Shown here in pieces: positions 36,236 to 45,424 of a stretch of 64,000 nt of DNA (its first letter is position 1; each line of letters begins with the position of its first letter). A model generated the notes under the pieces. That model was not told the DNA's origin. It saw nothing but the letters and a program-made list of their open reading frames with translations, and made no database searches. Position numbers and translations under genes: made by a program. The stretch lies in NCBI RefSeq assembly GCF_019443985.1, contig NZ_CP049303.1, forward strand, positions 124,001-188,000. Direction: 5' to 3'. The stretch is from Liquorilactobacillus hordei DSM 19519. Its GTDB lineage: Bacteria > Bacillota > Bacilli > Lactobacillales > Lactobacillaceae.

Positions 36236-38008
36236 TCAAGCTAGAATACTAATAATATTTTTTTCATTTCGTTGCACGTTATCTTGTTTCTTCGCAATTA
36301 CTTCATCTTGTCCAATTTTATTGTTACGATATTGCTCATTAAGTCTTGACTTAGTCATATTTTGATTTGCCTGTTGACCAAATTGATGTTGCCCAAATGA
36401 AAACTGTGCGCCATCTAAACTACTTGCAGGCGTTTGATGCATTGTTACTTTATCATTAGCTGTCTTATCTGCCGCTATTTGATTATTTAATACCTGTTCC
36501 AATTGTGTTGCTATTCCACTAATAAGTGACTTAGCATGGCTTGATGTCAATTTAAAATTAAGACTTACTTCTTTTGCAGTTGATTGGAGTGATATCTCAA
36601 TTTTTCCAAGATTTCCTGGTTCCAATTGGACTGTAACCTGCTTACTTTCTCCACTCACCAATGTTTTGACAATACTTGTGGCTGTCTTATCTTGCAAAAC
36701 AGTCGTAGAATCATTAACTTTGATCGTAAAATCAGCATTTTCATTCGTGCTATTACTCTTCTCAACCATCAAATTAGCCATTTGAATTCCTGTTATATTC
36801 TCAAATGCCTTTGTCTCTGTTAGCGTACTGTTACTTTCTTCTTGCTTATTCAATAGTGCTTTACTGGTCTCTGGCGTAAATATTGACTTACTCTTTATAT
36901 CCTGTATCTTTGTATCGCCAGTTTGGAGTTCAATTGAATTTGTGATTATGGTACTCTCAAGGCCGTCTAGTTTTCCAATTTCTGGAATGACGCTTTGCAG
37001 GTTGCCTACCGCAGAAATTGTATCTAGTGTTGGCGGCTTTTTATCAGAAACATTAGAAGTAATATTTGGCGTATCCGTACTCTTCTTTGAACTCTCGCTG
37101 ACCACAAAATTCTGGGTATTTACCGTTGGCTCATCAATCTTACTCATAAACACTGATTTACCTTTTATATCCTGTATCTTTGTATCGCCAGTTTGGAGTT
37201 CAATTGAATTTGTGATTATGGTACTCTCAAGGCCGTCTAGTTTTCCAATTTCTGGAATGACGCTTTGCAGGTTGCCTACCGCAGAAATTGTATCTAGTGT
37301 TGGCGGCTTTTTATCAGAAACATTAGAAGTAATATTTGGCATACCCGTACTCTTCTTTGAACTCTCGCTGACCACAAAATTCTGAGTATTTAGTGTTGTC
37401 TCATCAATCTTACCCGTAAACACTGGTTTATTTTTTATATCTCGTATCTTTGTATCTCCAGTTTGATTTTCGATTGAATTTGTGGTTAAAGTACTCTCAG
37501 CACCGTCTAGTTTTCCAATTTCTGGGGTAACGCTTTGCAGGTTGCCTACCAAAGAACCCTTATTTTGTGTTGTTTCTTCATTATCCATAAAACTAACATT
37601 ACTTATTGGTTCAGTTTGAACAGTTGATTCTATCTTCGTTGATACTATGTTATTTCTTGCTTGCACCATAGAATTCATAGTATTTTCTTCTTGTGCAACA
37701 GAAATTTCAGTTGTAGGGCTGTTCAACATATCATTCCTGTTTCCCAATTTATCTTTTTCTACTTGCTCATCCATGCTTGCATCTTGCTTATCTTGAGATT
37801 CTTTTGCATCGGTTGAGTCTTCACCGCTAGAATCAGATTCACTAGTGTCATCTACTGTTGTTTTGCTAATTAATTTCTGTTGTAAGAGATTAATAAAATG
37901 TGTCGCAGATCCTGTTAAATTACTTTCTGCGCCATATGAGCTTATTTTTTCAACGTTCGCAATATTAGTTGTTGCTGATTGCCGACTATTTATCAATGTG
38001 CTATCCAT
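36236..38008 (-). CDS. fliK: Hook-length control protein FliK
   Basis: FliK of 590 residues. The C-terminal domain is recognisable (VTVQLEPGNLGKIEISLQSTAKEVSLNFKLTSSHAKSLIS, followed by LEQVLN). The long N-terminal ruler region is Ser/Thr/Asp/Lys-rich and contains a 90-residue repeat present 2.6 times (see the repeat entry). FliK measures hook length during export and triggers the FlhB switch. The start is ATG 38008 with AGGAGGTGA 5-8 bases upstream; a GTG at 38017 lies inside that site. It overlaps fliJ by 8 bp. Confidence 0.9.
   Translation of the reverse strand: MDSTLINSRQSATTNIANVEKISSYGAESNLTGSATHFINLLQQKLISKTTVDDTSESDSSGEDSTDAKESQDKQDASMDEQVEKDKLGNRNDMLNSPTTEISVAQEENTMNSMVQARNNIVSTKIESTVQTEPISNVSFMDNEETTQNKGSLVGNLQSVTPEIGKLDGAESTLTTNSIENQTGDTKIRDIKNKPVFTGKIDETTLNTQNFVVSESSKKSTGMPNITSNVSDKKPPTLDTISAVGNLQSVIPEIGKLDGLESTIITNSIELQTGDTKIQDIKGKSVFMSKIDEPTVNTQNFVVSESSKKSTDTPNITSNVSDKKPPTLDTISAVGNLQSVIPEIGKLDGLESTIITNSIELQTGDTKIQDIKSKSIFTPETSKALLNKQEESNSTLTETKAFENITGIQMANLMVEKSNSTNENADFTIKVNDSTTVLQDKTATSIVKTLVSGESKQVTVQLEPGNLGKIEISLQSTAKEVSLNFKLTSSHAKSLISGIATQLEQVLNNQIAADKTANDKVTMHQTPASSLDGAQFSFGQHQFGQQANQNMTKSRLNEQYRNNKIGQDEVIAKKQDNVQRNEKNIISILA
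36854..37546 (-). repeat. 270-bp tandem repeat within fliK
   Basis: Three in-frame units: 37546-37277, 37276-37007, and a partial unit at 37006-36854. Each full unit is 90 codons, beginning GNLQSV(T/I)PEIGKLDG and ending VSDKKPPTLDTISAV. Blocks 36901-37112 and 37171-37382 are nearly identical at DNA level, so the last duplication is recent, while the first unit has diverged. The repeat expands the ruler part of FliK. Confidence 0.92.
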
Positions 38009-38438
38009 AATTCTCACCTCCTTTCAAAATTCTGCGATTTGCAAACTCATCTAATTCTTTTTGTTCTTCATGTGCTAATCTGAGATCAAATTCATCTTTT
38101 TGTTTCGTTTCAAGTTTCTCTAAAACTTTACGCTCTTGTTGTGCCCCAACTAATCGTTCCAATAATTCAGCAAGCCCTTTTTGCAACTCCAATGATTCTA
38201 ATCTTAATCTGTTTACCTGCTGGTTAATTTCATCTAAATAATTTCTTTGAATTTGCATTCTTCCAACTGTCGGTTCAATTGAATACATCAAACTCTTTTT
38301 CTCTGATAATAACTCATTAATTTTTCTTTCTTTCAAAGACAATTCAGACACCAAGGTCGTGTATTCTTGTTTTAGGCTATCTTCATTCTCTCTTCTAAAA
38401 TCAAGCAGTTTCTCCAGTGTAAAATTAAATTTCCCCAT
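38001..38438 (-). CDS. fliJ: Flagellar export chaperone FliJ
   Basis: The 145-residue protein is almost wholly coiled coil (FTLEKLLDFRRENEDSLKQEYTTLVSELSLKERKINELLSEKKSL ... RLVGAQQERKVLEKLETKQKDEFDLRLAHEEQKELDEFANRR). FliJ is the central stalk of the FliI ATPase ring and links it to FlhA. It is placed between fliI and fliK as usual and overlaps fliK by 8 bp. Confidence 0.92.
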   Translation of the reverse strand: MGKFNFTLEKLLDFRRENEDSLKQEYTTLVSELSLKERKINELLSEKKSLMYSIEPTVGRMQIQRNYLDEINQQVNRLRLESLELQKGLAELLERLVGAQQERKVLEKLETKQKDEFDLRLAHEEQKELDEFANRRILKGGENYG

Positions 38439-38453
38439 TTTCCTCTCGACTTT

Positions 38454-39791
38454 CTATAGGTTATACTGCTCAAATAACTGATGCAGTTTCCCTTCTGTCT
38501 CAGCAAAAGTTTCATATTCATCTACAGACTGGCATAAAAAGTCTTCGATTGGATGATGTAAGGAGACTGCATAATCAATGACTGGATTTGCTCCATTCTT
38601 ATAAGCCCCAATATCAATTAAATCTTTTGCATCTGCATAAACAGTGATATTTTCTCGCAATTCTTTAGCATCATTTTCATGTTCTTTTGTAATCAATGAT
38701 TTCATTAATCTGCTTAGGCTGTCTTGGATTGAAATCGCTGGATAATGATTCTTACTTGCAATTTTTCTAGATAAAACAATATGTCCATCAAGAATTCCGC
38801 GGACTGAATCAGCAATTGGTTCATTCATATCGTCCCCTTCAACCAGGACGGTATAAAATGCCGTAATTGAACCATTTTCCGCCATTCCACTTCTTTCCAA
38901 GAGTTTAGGAAGTGTTGCAAAAACTGAAGGTGTGTATCCCTTTGTAGTTGGTGGCTCGCCAATTGACAATCCAATTTCCCGTTGCGCCATCGCAAAGCGT
39001 GTGACTGAATCCATCATTAAAACAACTTTTTTACCCTGGTCTCTAAAATATTCTGCAATGGCCGTTGCCACGTATGCACCTTTTAATCTAACTAAAGGTG
39101 GCATATCTGAAGTAGCACAGACAACCACTGACTTTGCATATCCTTTATCTCCTAGGTCTTTTTCGATAAATTCCTTAACTTCTCTACCTCGCTCACCAAT
39201 AAGTCCAATCACAATTACGTCTGCTTGACAATATTTTGCAATCATCCCTAGCAGTGTACTCTTGCCGACACCACTACCTGCAAATACTCCCATTCGCTGA
39301 CCCTCACCAACTGTCAGCATTCCATCAATTGCTCTCACACCGGTGCTCAAAATAGTATCAATATTCTTGCGCTTAAATGGTGCAGGGGACTCTCTCATTA
39401 CAGGGTACTCAAGAAGTTGATCATCATCAGTAATATCTGCATCACCTCCCATAATTCTTCCAAGTCCATCTAATGTATGTCCTAGTAGAGAATTTCCAAC
39501 CTTAATTGTCAGGCTCTTACCAGTTGCTCTTACTAGTGACCCAGGACCAATGCCACCAAGCTCATCCAATGGCATTAACAAAACTGTCTTTTTTATAAAA
39601 CCAACAACTTCTGTTAATGTTACTTTTTCGCTATTTTTATTTTTAATTTCACAAATTTCCCCAATAAAAACATCTATTCCTGTGACACGAATGGTTAATC
39701 CAACTACTTCGCTCACTTTGCCAAAACTTGAAAAGAATTCATTCTTTTTAGCTCGGTTTAAATATTGTTCAAACGGCATTTCAAAGCTCAT
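38454..39791 (-). CDS. fliI: Flagellar export ATPase FliI
   Basis: The 445-residue F1-type ATPase has Walker A GVFAGSGVGKSTLLGMIA, Walker B VVLMMDSVTRFAMAQREIGL and the export-ATPase sequence GEPPTTKGYTPSVFATLPKLLERSG. FliI energises and primes substrate export as a hexamer with FliH and FliJ. I start at ATG 39791 (MSFEMPFEQYL), which has GAGGAG upstream; an in-frame TTG nine codons earlier is less likely. It overlaps fliH by 11 bp. Confidence 0.95.
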   Translation of the reverse strand: MSFEMPFEQYLNRAKKNEFFSSFGKVSEVVGLTIRVTGIDVFIGEICEIKNKNSEKVTLTEVVGFIKKTVLLMPLDELGGIGPGSLVRATGKSLTIKVGNSLLGHTLDGLGRIMGGDADITDDDQLLEYPVMRESPAPFKRKNIDTILSTGVRAIDGMLTVGEGQRMGVFAGSGVGKSTLLGMIAKYCQADVIVIGLIGERGREVKEFIEKDLGDKGYAKSVVVCATSDMPPLVRLKGAYVATAIAEYFRDQGKKVVLMMDSVTRFAMAQREIGLSIGEPPTTKGYTPSVFATLPKLLERSGMAENGSITAFYTVLVEGDDMNEPIADSVRGILDGHIVLSRKIASKNHYPAISIQDSLSRLMKSLITKEHENDAKELRENITVYADAKDLIDIGAYKNGANPVIDYAVSLHHPIEDFLCQSVDEYETFAETEGKLHQLFEQYNL

Positions 39792-40500
39792 TTGTAGACT
39801 CCTCAATACTAGCCACATACTTTTTCAGTTCATTCTCTAAATCAAAGGTTTCCAATGAATCACTGGATTCAATATTAATTTCATACAACCCCATTTTTGA
39901 ATCATTAATGATTGTGTATCTTAATCTGCTAACTTCACTTCTTTTTTCTTCCATTTTTTCCACAATTAAATCATGATAACGCTCATTAGCATGTATTATG
40001 AACGTTTGATCTGGTTTTTCTAACTTAAAAAAGATTGGTTCTACTAAGGCCAATAACTCATTAGCATCTTCGTCTATCCTGTGTTTTAAAATTACTTCAG
40101 CCATTTCAACTGCAAATTTAAAAAGTTCTTTGCGCTTATCATGCTCATAAAGACTAATATCTGTGGCTACATCTTGATAGGCTTGTTGCGCTTTTTCTAT
40201 TATACCATCCGCTACCTTTTGGCCTTCATTTTTTCCGTCTTGATATCCCTTTTCAAATCCCTCTTTTTCTCCCGCTGTATACGCCGTATCTCTGATTTTG
40301 TTAGCTTCTACTTTGGCACTTTCAATGATCGTATTTTTTAAAACTTCCAAGCTTTCACGCTGTTGGTTTCCTATCTGTCCCAAATTAGTTTCCGTATTTG
40401 AAATTTTTCGTACTTCAGGCATTTTTGTAATAATTTTTCTTGTCTCTTTAGAGCTTGAAATTGCGTTACTTTTAACAAGATTTTTATTCGATAACTGCAT
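39781..40500 (-). CDS. fliH: Flagellar export regulator FliH
   Basis: The 239-residue protein has a polar N-terminus, a helical Gly/Glu/Lys segment with GxxxG-type spacing (YTAGEKEGFEKGYQDGKNEGQKV, about 87-109) and a C-terminal FliH/V-ATPase E-subunit-like domain. FliH is the peripheral stalk that binds FliI and tethers it to the C-ring. It overlaps fliG by 17 bp and fliI by 11 bp. Confidence 0.9.
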   Translation of the reverse strand: MQLSNKNLVKSNAISSSKETRKIITKMPEVRKISNTETNLGQIGNQQRESLEVLKNTIIESAKVEANKIRDTAYTAGEKEGFEKGYQDGKNEGQKVADGIIEKAQQAYQDVATDISLYEHDKRKELFKFAVEMAEVILKHRIDEDANELLALVEPIFFKLEKPDQTFIIHANERYHDLIVEKMEEKRSEVSRLRYTIINDSKMGLYEINIESSDSLETFDLENELKKYVASIEESTNEL

Positions 40501-41488
40501 CTTGCTCGCCTCTTTCTATATAAATCTCACCGGTTTCATCCAATCTACGAATAACTCCCACAATCTTCTGCTGTGCTTCTTCAACGGCAGAAAGACGAGT
40601 AGGTCCCATAAATTCAATCTCTTCCTTCAGATTTTCAACAGCTCGACTAGAAAGGTTTCCAAAAATGAAATCACGAATTGAGTCTGCAGCACCCTTAAGT
40701 GCCAACGATAAGTCAGTATTATCAACGTCACGTAAGACTTTCTGAACGTCTTTACTACCCAAACTAATGATGTCATCAAACGTGAAGAGGCTAGCTTTAA
40801 CTTCTTGTGAAAGCTCAGGTTGTCTCTTCTCTAAGTCAGAAAGAATATTCTTTTCAGTTCCTCGACTAACAGAATTAAGAATTTCAACTAATGAATGAAC
40901 TCCACCAATATTTTCAGTATCATTTTCCACTGTTGTTGAAAACTTATTCTCCATTATATGTTCAATTTTTTTAATAATTCTGGGTGAAACACTCCCAAGT
41001 GTACCAATTCTTTCTGCAACTTCAACCTGTAATTCAGCAGAAAAATGTGCTAACATTTCTGCTGCCTTGTCTGGCTGAATATAGCACATTATCATTGCAA
41101 TTATTTGTGGGTTTTCTTCTTGTAAAAGCCTTGTCAGTTGTGCTGTGTCAGCTTTTCTAGCAATTTCAAAAGGCTTTTCTTTTAACTTAATTTGGTTCAG
41201 TAAATCAATTACTTCTTTTGCTCTTTGAGGTCCTAGCGCTTGCTTCAAGAGATCTCTAGCATAATCTATTCCCCCATCAATAACATATTGTCTTGCATCC
41301 GCTGTTGCAATAAATTCTTTAAGTACATCAGATCGTTCCTCAGGGCTAACAACTTCTGTATTGGCAATTTCATAACTGACTTTCTGGATGAAACTATCAG
41401 GGAGTAATTTCATTATTTTAGCTGATGTCTCGGAACCTAGAGAAATCAACAAAACTGCTGCTTTTTTAATACCCTCTATTGAATCCAT
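40484..41488 (-). CDS. fliG: Motor switch protein FliG
   Basis: FliG of 334 residues shows the N-terminal domain (IKKAAVLLISLGSETSAKIMKLL), the EHPQ-type region (LLQEENPQIIAMIMCYIQPDKAAEMLAHF) and the C-terminal torque helix (FTFDDIISLGSKDVQKVLRDVDNTDLSLALKGAADSIRDFIFGNLSSRAVENLKEEIEFMGPTRLSAVEEAQQKIV). It couples FliF to FliM and to MotA. It is intact, 16 bp after fliF. Confidence 0.96.
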   Translation of the reverse strand: MDSIEGIKKAAVLLISLGSETSAKIMKLLPDSFIQKVSYEIANTEVVSPEERSDVLKEFIATADARQYVIDGGIDYARDLLKQALGPQRAKEVIDLLNQIKLKEKPFEIARKADTAQLTRLLQEENPQIIAMIMCYIQPDKAAEMLAHFSAELQVEVAERIGTLGSVSPRIIKKIEHIMENKFSTTVENDTENIGGVHSLVEILNSVSRGTEKNILSDLEKRQPELSQEVKASLFTFDDIISLGSKDVQKVLRDVDNTDLSLALKGAADSIRDFIFGNLSSRAVENLKEEIEFMGPTRLSAVEEAQQKIVGVIRRLDETGEIYIERGEQDAVIE

Positions 41489-41504
41489 AATTACTCTTCC
41501 CCCA

Positions 41505-43052
41505 TTATTTTTCTTTCATCCATGCTTTTATTAATTCGGCAACAACTTCAGGGTGTTCTCCTGCAAATTTCTTCGCGTTTTCATCCTCAGTCACTTTTTT
41601 CTTTCTCTTCTCTAAATCAGTCTTTGGTTTGACCTCTTCTTCGACAGGATCTGTAAGATTATTATTTAATTTTTGGCTTTCTTCTTCGGCGGTAACATCA
41701 TAGTCATCGTAGTATTCAGTATCCCTATTTTTTCTAATCCGCATAATTGTAAATACAACGGCACCAATGACAATCAAAACTCCAACTGCGCCAACAACGT
41801 ATACCCAAATAAAATTACTCTTACTTGTCTTTTTCTTTGTTTTAGAGCTACTTGTTTTATTTTTTCTAGCAAAATCAATTCCTTGAATGTTAATCGTGTC
41901 ACCACGTCCCTGGTTATAACCAATAGCCGATTGGATGACATTTTGAATCTGTTCTTGGTCAGTTTGTGAAAGACTACCATCCACTACAACTGAAGTTGTC
42001 ATCCTGTTGATAGCACCTGGAGCATTAATCGTCTTAGTGACCTGGGTGTCCAATTCGTTGTTTACTGTCCGACTATAAGAACCATCTCCTGAACTGCTTG
42101 ATGAGGCAGTTGCATTAGTGGCACTATTAGCCGATTCACCGCTCGCTGCTGAACCGTTACCTGTAGTCTGTTCTTCTTCACTCCTAATATTAGGATTACT
42201 GTATTTTGTTGATTTATTTTCTATCGAGTCAAAATTCAAATTCAAATCAATCGAAACTCGAATTTTATTTGTACCATATATGGGTGCGAGAAGTTTTTTA
42301 ACCTTTTTTTCCATCGTTGACTCATATGCTTTTTTTATTCGCATATATTTAGTATTGTATCCACTAGACGAATTACTTCCGCCAGAGCTAGTCAGGAGGT
42401 TTCCATTATCATCGACAATTTTGACATTGTCTTGCGTAAGCCCTTCTACCGCACCAGTTGTTAGCGAACGAATTCCCTGTACCGTTTCACCAGAAATCCC
42501 CCCACTTTTTAATGTCAGCACAATCGATGCTTTAGCCTTTTTTGCATTACCACTATCACTAAATACACTCTGACTAGGCATTACCAACATTACTTTGGCC
42601 TTTTGCACCTCATTAAGTGATTCAATGGCTCTCTCTAACTCACCCGTTACTGCCCGTTGATACATAACTTTACGATCTTCATCAGTTGTCATAACACTTG
42701 TATTGTCAAATAACTCAAATCCTGTAGAACTGTCTGGAAGCTTATTATCCACAGCCAAGTCAATTCTTGTTTGATCTACCTTATCTTGTGGTATCAAGAT
42801 TGTTTTTCCGCTGTCTCCCAATTTATAAGGAATATCTTCACTCTTCAGTGTTTCGACAACACTGCCTGCATCCGCATCACTTAAATCTGTAAATAAAACA
42901 CCATATTGTATCCTTGTAGTTAGATATGTAACAATTCCGATAACAATTAGCAAACTGACCAGCGAAGATATCCAAGCTACCTTTTTGACTCGGCTCTGGC
43001 CTTGCCATATTTCCCCACATCTTGCTAAAAAAGCTTTAATTCTCTCCAACAC
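41505..43052 (-). CDS. fliF: MS-ring protein FliF
   Basis: FliF of 515 residues has membrane segments at about 25-45 and 420-442. Between them is the YscJ/FliF ring-building domain (TTRIQYGVLFTDLSDADAGSVVETLKSEDIPYKLGDSGKTILIPQDKVDQTRIDLA ... GFELFD). A Ser/Ala/Asn-rich loop (about 290-330) separates the ring-building motifs, and an acidic C-terminal tail binds FliG. It is the membrane base on which the motor assembles. Confidence 0.96.
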   Translation of the reverse strand: MLERIKAFLARCGEIWQGQSRVKKVAWISSLVSLLIVIGIVTYLTTRIQYGVLFTDLSDADAGSVVETLKSEDIPYKLGDSGKTILIPQDKVDQTRIDLAVDNKLPDSSTGFELFDNTSVMTTDEDRKVMYQRAVTGELERAIESLNEVQKAKVMLVMPSQSVFSDSGNAKKAKASIVLTLKSGGISGETVQGIRSLTTGAVEGLTQDNVKIVDDNGNLLTSSGGSNSSSGYNTKYMRIKKAYESTMEKKVKKLLAPIYGTNKIRVSIDLNLNFDSIENKSTKYSNPNIRSEEEQTTGNGSAASGESANSATNATASSSSSGDGSYSRTVNNELDTQVTKTINAPGAINRMTTSVVVDGSLSQTDQEQIQNVIQSAIGYNQGRGDTINIQGIDFARKNKTSSSKTKKKTSKSNFIWVYVVGAVGVLIVIGAVVFTIMRIRKNRDTEYYDDYDVTAEEESQKLNNNLTDPVEEEVKPKTDLEKRKKKVTEDENAKKFAGEHPEVVAELIKAWMKEK

Positions 43053-43088
43053 TTAGTCTTTCCCCTCCGCATAATGCTGTCCCCAAAA

Positions 43089-43418
43089 TTAGAATTGCAT
43101 ATTTTTTATGTCATTGTAAGCATCAATGCACTTATTACGAACCTGAACAGCTGTCTCTAAAGAAAGTTGCGCTTCAGTCATCTTGATCATTACATCTCCC
43201 AAATTACTGTTGCTACCAGAAATCATACCTGCTGAACTTTTATCCATATTAGACATATTTTGACTGACAGACGATAATGCAGTCGTCAAATAATCACTAA
43301 ATGACTTCCCATTTTGTGAATCATCATCTAACTTACTTGTTTGGCTGGTCAAGCCTGTCATTTTTTGTACAGAATCACTGTAATTATTTAAATTACTTAC
43401 TCCACTAATTCCCACCAT
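43089..43418 (-). CDS. fliE: Hook-basal body protein FliE
   Basis: The 109-residue protein has the FliE C-terminal pattern (GDVMIKMTEAQLSLETAVQVRNKCIDAYNDIKNMQF). FliE joins the MS ring to the rod. It lies 10 bp after flgC in the order flgB-flgC-fliE-fliF. Confidence 0.94.
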   Translation of the reverse strand: MVGISGVSNLNNYSDSVQKMTGLTSQTSKLDDDSQNGKSFSDYLTTALSSVSQNMSNMDKSSAGMISGSNSNLGDVMIKMTEAQLSLETAVQVRNKCIDAYNDIKNMQF

Positions 43419-43428
43419 TTTATTCCCC

Positions 43429-43863
43429 CTAACTCTTAGATATCTCTAGTGCCTTCTTTAAAATGTCTTTATTAGACTCTGCGGAAGAGGTATTAGCCTC
43501 ATACGTTCTCATAGCCTGAATCATGTTAACCATTTGGTCTGATAAATTAACGTTTGACATATGTACATAACCATTTTGATCTGCGTCAGCATTCGTAGGA
43601 TCATATTCTACTTTGTCTGTCGTATCCTGAGATATCCCTGTAACTTTTACCCCATAACTCATTTGCGATCCCTGGCTTGTATCACCCGCGGATTGTGCAT
43701 TCTTCAAACTTTCACTGAATTGCACAGTCTTACTCTTATATGGACCACCTTCTGCCGTACGTGTTGTATTTACATTGGCAATATTAGTTGATATAGTATC
43801 CAGTTTTAATCTTTCTAAAGCCAGCCCACTGGCATTTATTTCTAATCCGTTAAATACACTCAT
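43429..43863 (-). CDS. flgC: Proximal rod protein FlgC
   Basis: The 144-residue rod protein has FNGLEINASGLALERLKLDTISTNIANVNTTRTAEGGPYKSKTVQF at the start and MSNVNLSDQMVNMIQAMRTYEANTSSAESNKDILKKALEISK at the end. Both ends of the axial family are present and the length is typical. It lies 23 bp after flgB. Confidence 0.95.
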   Translation of the reverse strand: MSVFNGLEINASGLALERLKLDTISTNIANVNTTRTAEGGPYKSKTVQFSESLKNAQSAGDTSQGSQMSYGVKVTGISQDTTDKVEYDPTNADADQNGYVHMSNVNLSDQMVNMIQAMRTYEANTSSAESNKDILKKALEISKS

Positions 43864-43886
43864 CCACTTTATTCCCCCAATTTAAG

Positions 43887-44246
43887 TTAATTATTAAGTA
43901 CATAATTAAGCATTTGATAGCGACCATTCAGTTGCGACACCACAGAACTATAATAGAGCTCATTCGTTGACTGATTAACCATTTCGACATCTAGGTCAAC
44001 ATTGTTACCATTTTTATCAACAGAAGTTGTGTTATCAGTTGTTACACGAGCCTGATTTGCAGAGTCTACCCCAATATGATTCTTATTCGTTGTGGTTAAA
44101 CCTAACGCTGATGATAATTGATTCTCAAATTCTACACGTTTCGCCTTATAGTCACTTGTATTTACATTTGCAATATTGGACGATATGGTCTCAGATCTAA
44201 GAGCTGATGCATCCAATGAATTCTTTAACAAATTTGAAATATCCAT
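43887..44246 (-). CDS. flgB: Proximal rod protein FlgB
   Basis: The 119-residue protein has the axial-family start (LLKNSLDASALRSETISSNIANVNTSDYKAKRVEFE) and end (VNQSTNELYYSSVVSQLNGRYQMLNYVLNN). It is the first gene of the motility operon and is divergent from motA-motB. I start at ATG 44246; a TTG one codon upstream is possible. The upstream ribosome-binding site (GAGTGG) is weak. Confidence 0.94.
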   Translation of the reverse strand: MDISNLLKNSLDASALRSETISSNIANVNTSDYKAKRVEFENQLSSALGLTTTNKNHIGVDSANQARVTTDNTTSVDKNGNNVDLDVEMVNQSTNELYYSSVVSQLNGRYQMLNYVLNN

Positions 44247-44629
44247 CAAAAACCACTCACATTTCTTAATGTTTTTTTACTTATTTAATAACAAAATTAT
44301 ACATTTTATGTTACCAGTTAGCAATATATTATTGATTTCTTTACACTCTCAGTTATTGCTATTATAACGATTCATAAGATAATCATTTTTAATTAATTTT
44401 AAAAAATGAATAATATAATATATTTATATAATTAAAAATTATGGTATCATTATTATTTAATTTAAGCATAATATATTGTCCATTTATTTTATCATTACAA
44501 CTGTAATCAAAATAAATCATTATTTATGCGTATCTTTTTATCGATTTTTTCCGTATTAAATTTTTGATAACTTAGCCGATATAAATATATAGAGTCGATT
44601 CTATTATTTAATCAGGAGGCACACTTTCA
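44247..44629. promoter_or_regulatory. Divergent regulatory region between flgB and motA
   Basis: About 380 bp, very AT-rich, with no coding capacity visible. It must contain the main flgB operon promoter. The minus-strand TATAAT at 44366-44361 is the best -10 candidate, about 115 bp before flgB, but no good -35 lies 17 bases upstream of it. The motA promoter is a separate entry. I see no riboswitch-like structure. Confidence 0.4.
44557..44582 (+). promoter_or_regulatory. Sigma-28 promoter of motA-motB
   Basis: TAAA (44557-44560), 14 bases, then GCCGATAT (44575-44582), a perfect match to the SigD consensus elements. It lies about 50 bases upstream of the motA start, which has AGGAGG upstream. 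Confidence 0.88.
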
Positions 44630-45424
44630 ATGGATTTTTTTCTACTAATCGGTATCATACTTGGCTTCATTGCCATAACAGTGGGTATGATTTTAAAGGG
44701 AGCAAGCATCGCTGTACTACTAAATCCCGAAGCTATGCTCGTTATTTTTGTTGGTATAATAGCTGCTGTTATAAATAGTTATCCATCTAGTGAATTAAAG
44801 AAAGTTCCTAAGATGTTGGGTATTTTAATCAAGGTTAAAAAATTCGACAATCAAAAACTCATTTCAGAAATTGTTGACTTGTCAAATATTGCTCGTCGAG
44901 ATGGTCTTCTTGCTTTAGAGTCACAAAGAGAAAAATTAGATAATGCATTCCTGGAACAAGGGTTAGAGATGGTTATAGATGGTCTAGGAGAAAAACAAAT
45001 TAGAGAAATAATGGAAAATGAAATTGAAGGAATGGATGAGCGCCACAGAAAAAGCGCTGGTATTTTCAAAACCGCTGGAACTACATCCCCAACACTCGGA
45101 GTTTTAGGTGCCGTAATTGGGTTAATCGGTGCATTGGGTAATCTTAATAACGTCAATGCCTTAGGTACTTCTATTTCCTCAGCTTTCGTTGCAACCTTGT
45201 ATGGTATTTTCTTTGGTTATGTAATTTTAATTCCATTCAATTCAAGACTACTTGTCAAATCCGAAAAGGAGATTGAGCACCTCACCTTGATTCTTGAAGG
45301 AGTTATTGCAATTCAATCTGGAGCTTCAGCCAGCAGTATTGAAAAGAAACTATACAGTCTTACTAGTGAAAAGAAATCAGACGATAAAAAGGATTCTGCT
45401 AATGAAAAAAAGAAAGAAGAATGA
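44630..45424 (+). CDS. motA: Flagellar stator protein MotA
   Basis: The 264-residue protein has four membrane segments. The family loop is DERHRKSAGIFKTAGTTSPTLGVLGAVIGLIGALGNLNNVNALGTSISSAFVATLYGIFFGYVILIPF. The conserved Pro of TSPTLGVLGA is present. With MotB it forms the proton-driven stator that turns the rotor. The last 23 bp overlap motB. The C-terminal tail is Lys/Glu/Asp-rich and longer than typical. Confidence 0.95.
   Translation: MDFFLLIGIILGFIAITVGMILKGASIAVLLNPEAMLVIFVGIIAAVINSYPSSELKKVPKMLGILIKVKKFDNQKLISEIVDLSNIARRDGLLALESQREKLDNAFLEQGLEMVIDGLGEKQIREIMENEIEGMDERHRKSAGIFKTAGTTSPTLGVLGAVIGLIGALGNLNNVNALGTSISSAFVATLYGIFFGYVILIPFNSRLLVKSEKEIEHLTLILEGVIAIQSGASASSIEKKLYSLTSEKKSDDKKDSANEKKKEE

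Noticed and set aside
36942..37385. Plus-strand repeated frame of 147 codons in fliK
   Set aside because: It is the reverse shadow of the 270-bp repeat in fliK, not a separate repeat protein.
36854..37546. Possible CRISPR-like array
   Set aside because: Units are 270 bp, contiguous and in frame within fliK, with no short repeat and unique spacer structure.
44247..44629. Riboswitch or small RNA in the flgB-motA gap
   Set aside because: Only AT-rich sequence and a sigma-28 promoter are visible; no conserved riboswitch core or strong stem was found.
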